This document shows, in pieces, positions 1-4,045 of a DNA stretch of 6,843 bases. How positions within the stretch are numbered: the stretch's first letter is position 1; each line of letters opens with the position of its first letter. A program made the translations under genes and the position numbers. The DNA comes from Methanomassiliicoccaceae archaeon. GTDB lineage: Archaea; Thermoplasmatota; Thermoplasmata; Methanomassiliicoccales; Methanomethylophilaceae. The notes below the pieces were generated by a model. That model was not told where the DNA came from. It worked only from the letters and a program-made list of their open reading frames with translations, and ran no database searches. Location of the stretch: assembly GCA_009776625.1 (NCBI GenBank), contig WRNL01000058.1:1944-8786 (forward strand). Direction: 5' to 3'.

Positions 1-2
1 TC

Positions 3-80
3 CGCTATATATTAGAGCCACCCCTCGTATCGCTGAATATTGCCCGAGAAGCCCGCCTCGCTCAAGAGTGGGAGCAACCG
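3..80 (+). mobile_element. Possible right-end remnant of an IS200/IS605 (TnpB) element at the window edge
   Basis: One plus-strand frame is open from base 3 and contains LNIAREARLAQEWEQ, which resembles the C-terminal tails of some TnpB proteins, where an EAR/EAS segment is encoded inside the element's right-end hairpin. The same DNA folds as a hairpin: CCCGC (52-56), a bulged C, TC (58-59), loop GCTCAA (60-65), then GAGTGGG (66-72). Many archaeal IS605 right ends have this GAAGCCC...GGGAG form. No catalytic or zinc-finger part of TnpB is visible, because the gene would lie left of base 1. The frame has no stop until 198-200, inside the end of the opposite-strand ATPase gene, so the real boundary is unclear and is placed here just past the hairpin. 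This identification rests on resemblance only. The alternative is ordinary intergenic DNA with a chance hairpin. Confidence 0.3.
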
Positions 81-153
81 CCAAGCGGACTCCCCCCCAT
101 CCCAGTGAGGATATCGTGTGGCGCGGCGAAGCGTTGTCGGAGGCGGCATGCCC

Positions 154-1386
154 TCATAGGCTCTTTTTCAACAGGAAATCGTTCAGGTGTATGCCCATGA
201 CCCCGTTCCGGTTCTCTTGCCAGTATGTGTCCGTCGTGACGACGTATTTCGGGTAGTGATCCCGTACAGCCTCCAAAGACGAGAACTCCCTGTCCATCGT
301 CTCCGCGCTCCCGTATTCCATGCAGACTTGGACATAGACTTTTTCGCCGCTGTTGATTCGCTCTGCGACGAAATCCACTTCCTTGGTGCCGATGCTGCCC
401 GCATAGACCGTGTACCCGCGCCGCACGAGGTCGTTGTGGACGATGTTCTCCAAGATGCCCGGTATGTTCGCCCTCTTCATGTCACGGACAGCGTACAGCA
501 ACGAATGGTCCGCCAGGTAGAATTTGTCATTGCAGTCCAACAGCCTTCTGCCCCTGATGTCGTACTTGCCGACCCGTTTTATCGCATAGGCGTCCTCCAG
601 ATATCCGACATAGCGGCTTACCGTATCGAAATCCCCCCCGCCGCCGTTGCTCTTCAGATGATCGGCGATCTTCCTGATGGAAACGAAGGAACCGACGTTG
701 TCGTAGATGAACGAGACGATTTTTCTGAGGAGGGGGGCGTTCTTAACCTTGTACCTCGACACCACATCTTTCAGGACGATAGAGGACTGTATGTCGGAGA
801 CCACCTGCCTCGCTTGTTCCTCGGTGAAGCCGACCGTCGACAGCATAGGGAAACCCCCTGTGCGTATGTAGTCGTCCAGCAGCCCGTACCGGTATCGCCC
901 CGGCTCCCCGCTCAGGCCTGACCCCTCCCTGAAACGGACGAACTCCTCGAACGACAACGTCCCAACTTCGAACGAGACGTACCTACCAGCGAGCAGGGTG
1001 GCCATCTCCCCGGACAGCAGCCGCGAGTTGGACCCCGTCACGTATATGTCGGTGTTCTTGAGCCTCAGCGAGTTGACGGCCTTTTCCCAATGCCTCACAT
1101 CCTGTATCTCGTCCAGGAAAAGGTAGTACCTCCCCCCGTCTTCCATCCGCCCGGCCACATACCTGTTGAGTTCCTTATAGGAAACGATGTCGTCGAACTC
1201 CGAATCCTCGAAGTTGATGGATATTATATGCCCCTCGTCCGCGGACTTCATGACCTCTTCCCTGACCAGCCCGAGTATCCCCGACTTGCCGCTCCTTCTG
1301 ACGCCGGTGATTATCTTGATGGGCTCTTTGTCGATGAACCCCCTTATCCTGTCCGTGTAGACGTCCCTTGCTATCAATCTCTCCAT
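154..1386 (-). CDS. AAA-family ATPase, AAA_14/DUF4143 type
   Basis: A 410-residue P-loop ATPase of the AAA_14 plus DUF4143 family, which is widespread and often multicopy in archaea and anaerobic bacteria; the cellular role is not established. Walker A is GVRRSGKS (28-35). Walker B is YLFLDEIQD (88-96) with the typical W100 shortly after. A sensor-1-like segment, DIYVTGSNSRLLS (113-125), is followed by LAGRY (132-136). The second half is DUF4143-like: a GGFPML segment, a winged-helix-like middle and a C-terminal KEVDF (335-339)...VQV (352-354) pattern that recalls a degenerate PD-(D/E)XK nuclease core. The start at 1386 was chosen because AAA_14 proteins usually begin close to this point and GGGAG lies 4 nt upstream. 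An in-frame ATG at 1437 would add 17 residues but has no SD; it remains possible if the transcript is leaderless. The gene is less GC-rich than fen and rpe and has its own AT-rich, repeat-bearing upstream region, which suggests acquisition. It is soluble, with no signal peptide or membrane segment. Confidence 0.88.
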   Translation of the reverse strand: MERLIARDVYTDRIRGFIDKEPIKIITGVRRSGKSGILGLVREEVMKSADEGHIISINFEDSEFDDIVSYKELNRYVAGRMEDGGRYYLFLDEIQDVRHWEKAVNSLRLKNTDIYVTGSNSRLLSGEMATLLAGRYVSFEVGTLSFEEFVRFREGSGLSGEPGRYRYGLLDDYIRTGGFPMLSTVGFTEEQARQVVSDIQSSIVLKDVVSRYKVKNAPLLRKIVSFIYDNVGSFVSIRKIADHLKSNGGGGDFDTVSRYVGYLEDAYAIKRVGKYDIRGRRLLDCNDKFYLADHSLLYAVRDMKRANIPGILENIVHNDLVRRGYTVYAGSIGTKEVDFVAERINSGEKVYVQVCMEYGSAETMDREFSSLEAVRDHYPKYVVTTDTYWQENRNGVMGIHLNDFLLKKSL

Positions 1387-1462
1387 TCGGCTCCCTTTCG
1401 CTGTGGCATCGGTTTCAGAGTATTTTATCATTTTCATTTTTGCACGTGTAACACTATCACAA

Positions 1463-1473
1463 TATCTAAAAAA
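1463..1473 (-). promoter_or_regulatory. Candidate TATA box for the ATPase gene
   Basis: On the minus strand this reads TTTTTTAGATA, in an AT-rich stretch. If used, transcription would begin near 1440, leaving about 55 nt before the preferred ATG at 1386, or almost no leader before the alternative ATG at 1437. It lies between repeat copies 1 and 2, so a protein bound to those repeats would overlap the pre-initiation complex. The T6 run could instead act as an archaeal terminator for the rpe-fen transcript. This is a weak assignment. Confidence 0.3.
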
Positions 1474-1482
1474 TCAATCTCA

Positions 1483-1501
1483 TGCTAGTGTAACACTAGC
1501 A
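1483..1501. promoter_or_regulatory. Perfect 19-bp palindrome in the central repeat, likely operator
   Basis: TGCTAGTG-TAA-CACTAGCA has 8-bp perfect arms around a 3-bp centre. It is the only one of the three repeat copies with full symmetry. Copy 1 keeps only CAC and the terminal CA of the right arm, and copy 3 keeps less. This pattern suits a dimeric DNA-binding protein with one strong and two weaker sites. No regulator gene is visible next to it; the ATPase itself is one candidate, since it has a winged-helix-like middle, but that is speculation. Confidence 0.5.
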
Positions 1502-1591
1502 CGATAGCTAATAAAACCATATCATGCACGTGTAACATTAGTATAATGACACATCCTCGCCAGCCGTTCGGCGATTCAACCGCCCGCGATC

Positions 1592-2620
1592 TCAGAACCA
1601 GGAGTCCAGGCTGCGCTGGCTTTTCCTCGACTTGATGCTCTTCCTGGCAGCCTCGATCCTGTCCAGGGCGCCCTCGACCCTCTCCCTCGTGAAGTCGTAA
1701 CCCTCCAGCATCTCGACGACCGCCGCCCTGTCTATCTCGGACGGCTTGGTGGAGTAGCCGTCCGTGTAACTGCTGTTGAGGAAGATGTCCCTTATCTCCT
1801 GGTGGCAGGGTATGTCTATCGACAGGTGGGACATGACGCCCTCGAGGTCCCCGTGGCTCTTTATCAGTTTCAGGCTCTTCTTCGGGCCTATCCCCGGGAT
1901 CCCGGGGTTGAAGTCGGTCCCGATCAGTATGCACATGTCGACCAGCTGCTCCCTCGTGACGCCTAGCGCCCTCAGGAACCCCTCCGAGCCGATGACCTCC
2001 GTCCTCACATCCTTGTACTGGTCCTTCCCCGGGACCTTCCTCCTGCCGGTGACGGTCATGTTCCTCACCAGGTTGGGGGTCCCGAAGAGGATCGAGTCGA
2101 AGTCCTGCGACGCCGACGCCCACACGTCCCCCTTGGAGCACATGTACGCGGCCTGGGCCTCGCCGTCCGCCGGCGCGTCTACCACAGGGAGCCCCAGGTA
2201 CGTTATCAGCTCCTTCGACGACTCCCTGATCTCGGCGGTCATGCGGGACGTCTGCTGCGCCTTGGAGAACGCCTTCTTGAGGTCGCCCTCCTCGACCGCG
2301 TACTCCCATTCCGCCATGGCCTTGTCGCGCCTCTCCCTCCGCTCGGCGAGAGTCGCCGTCTTCAGCACGTGGGGAGCGCCGTCGAAGACGAAGGAGGGCT
2401 CGATCCCCTGCGATATCAGGTTGGAGGTCCTGTACAGTATCCCGGACAGGTGGGACGTCACCCTCCCGCTCCCGTCGCAGAGGGGGGACCCGTCCGGCTG
2501 CCTTATTATGGAGAGGAACTGGTATATCGTGTTGTAGGCGTCGACCGCCACGCTCCTCCCCTCCAGCTCCGACAGCTCCACCGCCTCCGGCTCGACCAGC
2601 CCCGACAGGTTCACTCCCAT
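1592..2620 (-). CDS. fen: Flap endonuclease 1 (archaeal Fen1)
   Basis: A structure-specific 5' flap endonuclease/exonuclease. It removes RNA-DNA flaps in Okazaki fragment maturation and acts in long-patch base excision repair, docked on PCNA. It has 342 residues, the usual length for archaeal Fen1. Metal-ligand acidic residues are visible: D27 in VAVDAYNTIYQFLS, D80 in FVFDGAP, D152 and E154 in APADGEAQ, D173 and D175 in SQDFDSI, and D236 in GTDFNPG. The helix-hairpin-helix segment GIPGIGPKKSLKLI spans 240-253. The C-terminus QRSLDSWF (335-342) is a clear PIP box. The usual FDGxPPxLK motif is slightly altered to FDGAPHVLK. The start MGVNLSGL matches the family N-terminus and has GGAGGTGA 5 nt upstream; an in-frame ATG at 2740 lies inside rpe and is not used. 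The gene follows rpe by 5 nt, so the two are probably co-transcribed and translationally coupled. Confidence 0.97.
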   Translation of the reverse strand: MGVNLSGLVEPEAVELSELEGRSVAVDAYNTIYQFLSIIRQPDGSPLCDGSGRVTSHLSGILYRTSNLISQGIEPSFVFDGAPHVLKTATLAERRERRDKAMAEWEYAVEEGDLKKAFSKAQQTSRMTAEIRESSKELITYLGLPVVDAPADGEAQAAYMCSKGDVWASASQDFDSILFGTPNLVRNMTVTGRRKVPGKDQYKDVRTEVIGSEGFLRALGVTREQLVDMCILIGTDFNPGIPGIGPKKSLKLIKSHGDLEGVMSHLSIDIPCHQEIRDIFLNSSYTDGYSTKPSEIDRAAVVEMLEGYDFTRERVEGALDRIEAARKSIKSRKSQRSLDSWF

Positions 2621-2625
2621 ACTGC

Positions 2626-2633
2626 TCACCTCC
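2626..2633 (-). promoter_or_regulatory. Shine-Dalgarno site of fen overlapping the rpe stop codon
   Basis: The minus strand reads GGAGGTGA, a near-perfect SD, with 5 nt before the fen ATG. Its last three bases are the TGA stop of rpe. Ribosomes ending rpe would therefore stop on the fen ribosome-binding site, which favours coupled translation. The site also fixes the fen start at 2620. Confidence 0.8.
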
Positions 2634-3291
2634 CCGCGTCCGGTCCGTAGGCCTTCCAGAGGGCTATCTCCCTCCCCATGTCCGCCGCGCCGAAGAGGGA
2701 GCTGCCGGCCGCCAGCGCGGTGGCGCCCGCCTCCACGCACCTCCTCCCGGTCTCGCGGTTTATCCCCCCGTCCACGGATATCTCCAGCCTCGGGTTCTGC
2801 GCGTCGGCGTACTCCCTCACGCGTGCGATCTTGGACAGGCCCACATCCTGGAAGCTCTGCCCGCCGAAGCCCGCCTCCACAGTCATGATCAGGACGAGGT
2901 CGACGAGGTCCAGGTAGGGGTCCAGGCTCTCCACTGGGACGCCGGGGTTGAGGGTTATGCCGGGCATCACGCCGCGGTCCCTGATGTCCTCCAGGGTCTT
3001 CTTTATGTCCCCGCCGGCGTCGACGTGCACGGTGAGCATGTCGGAGCCCGCCTCCGCGAACTGCTTCACGTACCTCTCCGGCCTCTGGATCATCAGGTGG
3101 ACGTCGAACGGCATCCCGGTGACCTTCCTTATAGACGCTATAACGGGCGGGCCCATGGTAATGTTGGGCACGAACGCCCCGTCCATCACGTCGAGGTGCG
3201 CCCAGTCCGCGCCGGCGGCCTCTATCCTCTTGATCTCATCCCCCAGCATGGAGAAATCGGCGGACAGCAGGGAGGGCGCGACTTTTGTCAT
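2626..3291 (-). CDS. rpe: Ribulose-phosphate 3-epimerase
   Basis: Interconverts D-ribulose 5-phosphate and D-xylulose 5-phosphate in the non-oxidative pentose phosphate pathway. It is a cytosolic metal-dependent (beta/alpha)8 barrel. The protein has 221 residues, the usual length. Family motifs appear in order: APSLLSADF (5-13), HLDVMDGAFVPNITMGP (32-48) with metal ligand H32 and catalytic D34, FDVHLMI (62-68) with H65, MTVEAGFGGQSF (136-147), and SVDGGI (172-177) with the second catalytic acid D174. The usual Pro of the PGFGGQ loop is Ala here; this does not remove a catalytic residue. The C-terminal phosphate-binding part, AAGSSLFGA, is intact. The start is certain because an in-frame TGA lies three codons upstream. 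The nearest SD-like GAGGAG is 15 nt away, too far to be typical, while a TATA-like box lies about 29 bp upstream, so the message is probably almost leaderless. It heads an operon with fen. Confidence 0.96.
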   Translation of the reverse strand: MTKVAPSLLSADFSMLGDEIKRIEAAGADWAHLDVMDGAFVPNITMGPPVIASIRKVTGMPFDVHLMIQRPERYVKQFAEAGSDMLTVHVDAGGDIKKTLEDIRDRGVMPGITLNPGVPVESLDPYLDLVDLVLIMTVEAGFGGQSFQDVGLSKIARVREYADAQNPRLEISVDGGINRETGRRCVEAGATALAAGSSLFGAADMGREIALWKAYGPDAGR

Positions 3292-3314
3292 TGGGGGTCA
3301 ATAGCGCTCCTCTG

Positions 3315-3325
3315 ATTTATATTTT
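3315..3325 (-). promoter_or_regulatory. TATA box for the rpe-fen operon
   Basis: The minus strand reads AAAATATAAAT, close to the archaeal TATA consensus, with purine-rich GA just upstream as a possible BRE. Its centre is about 29 bp from the rpe ATG. The archaeal TATA-to-start distance of roughly 25-27 bp would place transcription initiation within a few bases of the ATG. This agrees with the absence of a well-spaced SD for rpe. Confidence 0.6.
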
Positions 3326-3389
3326 CAAATGCGTCCTGCATGTGTCTGTATGTATGCTCAAAGTGATTCCGAAAGTCTGGACAGTACAA

Positions 3390-3423
3390 GGCGGTTCCCA
3401 TCAATGGAAGCTGTTCTTCCGCC
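3390..3423. other. Hairpin-forming inverted repeats in the intergenic region
   Basis: GGAAG-CTGTT-CTTCC (3406-3420) is a perfect 5-bp stem with a 5-nt loop. GGCGG (3390-3394) can also pair with CCGCC (3419-3423), and TTCC (3395-3398) with GGAA (3406-3409), so alternative folds compete. No T-run follows on either strand, so it is not an obvious terminator. Its role is unknown. Confidence 0.3.
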
Positions 3424-3479
3424 AATCCCGCCCTGGGCGCAGGAAGGTTCAGGATCCCGCCCGCTGACCTTGGCAACAG

Positions 3480-3508
3480 CTTTATCAAACAGTGAACTGT
3501 TCTTTATC
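3480..3508. promoter_or_regulatory. 14-bp palindrome between two CTTTATC direct repeats
   Basis: AACAGT-GA-ACTGTT (3488-3501) is a perfect palindrome with 6-bp arms. Identical heptamers CTTTATC lie on both sides (3480-3486 and 3502-3508), 22 bp apart, about two helical turns. Either heptamer could serve as the TATA element of the rightward operon; the right one would start transcription near 3532, about 70 nt before the ATG at 3605. A dimeric regulator bound to the palindrome would block it. The arrangement is visible; the function is inferred. Confidence 0.4.
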
Positions 3509-3534
3509 CGCCGCCACTGCTGATGTAGAATCAG

Positions 3535-3571
3535 GCCGGATGAGCCACTGACGGCATGGGCATAATCCGGC
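3535..3571 (+). other. Inverted repeat in the probable leader of the rightward operon
   Basis: GCCGGAT (3535-3541) pairs perfectly with ATCCGGC (3565-3571), enclosing 23 nt that contain a further small GCC/GGC pairing. If transcription starts near 3532, this hairpin forms at the 5' end of the leader, well clear of the ribosome-binding region at 3594-3598. It could stabilise the message or be a protein-binding site. No known riboswitch class is recognised. Confidence 0.3.
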
Positions 3572-3604
3572 GGGTCGGTGGGACGGACGCAATGGGGGAA
3601 CAGC

Positions 3605-4021
3605 ATGATCGTGTACCTGAACGTCAAAGCCCTGTCGAAACGCAGGCCGCTGATAGAGCGCATGCCATTCGCCATAGACGGGCCGGTCGCCACGTCCGAC
3701 ACGCTGGTCGAGTACATAGTGCGTCACAACGTTGACGAATACAACAAGAAAGCCGTGGACGCGCCCCTTTTCCCATACCTGACCGACGACAGGCTGGAGG
3801 ACGGGGCGCGTGCCGGCAAGGTCGGCTTCGGCGATAGGAAGAACGAGAACGCGCAGGACGCGGACAAGGCCGTGGAGAACGCGCTGACGTGCTTCAGGGA
3901 CGGGTTGTTCAGGATGTTCGTCAACGACGCCGAGGCGGGCCCAGGCGAGGGGCTGCAGATATCCGAGGGCGACGAGGTCACGTTCATCCGCCTGGCCATG
4001 CTCGCTGGGCGGCTGTGGTGA
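3605..4021 (+). CDS. Conserved small protein with beta-grasp (ubiquitin/MoaD-like) features
   Basis: A 138-residue soluble protein of unknown function. The N-terminus VYLNVKALSKRRPLIERMPF (3-22) looks like a strand-turn-strand hairpin. A helix follows (TLVEYIVRHNVDEYN, 33-47). The C-terminal part has a strand, LFRMFVND (101-108), then LQISEGDEVTFIRLAMLAGR (117-136). This order parallels MoaD/ThiS-type beta-grasp proteins, where a strand is followed by L..GDEV.F and a short tail. Residues about 50-98, with FPYLTDDRL (56-64) and GKVGFGDR (71-78), would be an insert. The tail ends Arg-Leu-Trp instead of Gly-Gly, so ubiquitin-like activation is not expected. From memory, proteins with FPYLT, GKVGFG and FIRLxMLAGRxW motifs occur beside DUF4132-type genes in bacteria. 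The ATG at 3605 was chosen because GGGGG (3594-3598) lies 6 nt upstream; a GTG at 3578 would add nine unpromising residues. The gene is followed after 24 nt by the large gene, almost certainly in one operon. Confidence 0.82.
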   Translation: MIVYLNVKALSKRRPLIERMPFAIDGPVATSDTLVEYIVRHNVDEYNKKAVDAPLFPYLTDDRLEDGARAGKVGFGDRKNENAQDADKAVENALTCFRDGLFRMFVNDAEAGPGEGLQISEGDEVTFIRLAMLAGRLW

Positions 4022-4031
4022 TGTATGCGGT

Positions 4032-4038
4032 AAGGAGG
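4032..4038 (+). promoter_or_regulatory. Strong Shine-Dalgarno site of the large gene
   Basis: AAGGAGG, with 7 nt before the ATG at 4046, is an ideal ribosome-binding site. It fixes the start of the long open frame and shows that the gene is translated independently inside the operon. Confidence 0.8.
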
Positions 4039-4045
4039 GAGCGGA

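Larger units (their letters stand above)
1441..1550. repeat. Three direct repeats with an exact 42-bp period (GTGTAACA core)
   Basis: Conserved 26-bp cores begin at 1441, 1483 and 1525, exactly 42 bp apart. All share TGC, then GTGTAACA, then TA. Units 1 and 2 match at 33 of 42 positions across the whole period, including the AT-rich part between cores, so they look like diverged tandem duplications. Unit 3 keeps only the core and then runs into GC-rich DNA after about 1552. A 42-bp period is close to four helical turns, so the cores lie on one face of the DNA. They sit directly upstream of the ATPase gene and downstream of fen, which fits an operator array for the ATPase. There is no sign of unrelated spacers. 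Confidence 0.75.
3292..3604. other. Divergent intergenic region, no convincing gene
   Basis: This 313-bp gap separates rpe (leftward) from the two-gene operon (rightward). Minus-strand frames at 3288-3488 and 3358-3717 are open, but they have no recognisable motif or SD, overlap each other, and one runs into the next gene antisense; I do not call them genes. The region holds the rpe promoter at its left end, a hairpin-forming stretch near 3390-3423, a palindrome flanked by repeats at 3480-3508 and a long-range inverted repeat at 3535-3571. No tRNA-like T-arm and stem arrangement was found. A small structured RNA is possible but unsupported. Confidence 0.5.

Noticed and set aside
68..256. 62-residue plus-strand open frame at the left edge
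   Set aside because: It is short, overlaps the end of the ATPase gene antisense, and is in a different frame from the TnpB-like tail. Nothing supports translation.
187..921. 244-residue plus-strand open frame
   Set aside because: It is antisense to the ATPase gene, which has intact Walker A and Walker B motifs. The plus-strand translation shows no recognisable family and no SD.
1441..1550. CRISPR array
   Set aside because: Only three copies are present, and the parts between cores of units 1 and 2 are similar to each other instead of unrelated spacers. No cas gene is nearby.
1485..2309. 274-residue minus-strand open frame overlapping fen
   Set aside because: It is a shifted frame of fen, very rich in Gly, Arg and Pro, without domain motifs.
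2620..2740. Longer fen start at 2740
   Set aside because: The extra 40 residues are Arg/Gly-rich out-of-frame rpe sequence. The MGV start at 2620 matches the family and has a near-perfect SD.
3430..3470. Possible tRNA (GGTTCAGGATCC resembles a T-arm)
   Set aside because: The flanking bases do not form a T stem, and no matching acceptor, anticodon or D arms were found.
3288..3717. Minus-strand open frames in the rpe upstream region (66 and 119 residues)
   Set aside because: They overlap each other in different frames. One runs antisense into the start of the beta-grasp-like gene and the other overlaps the rpe promoter and start. Neither has an SD or a recognisable motif.
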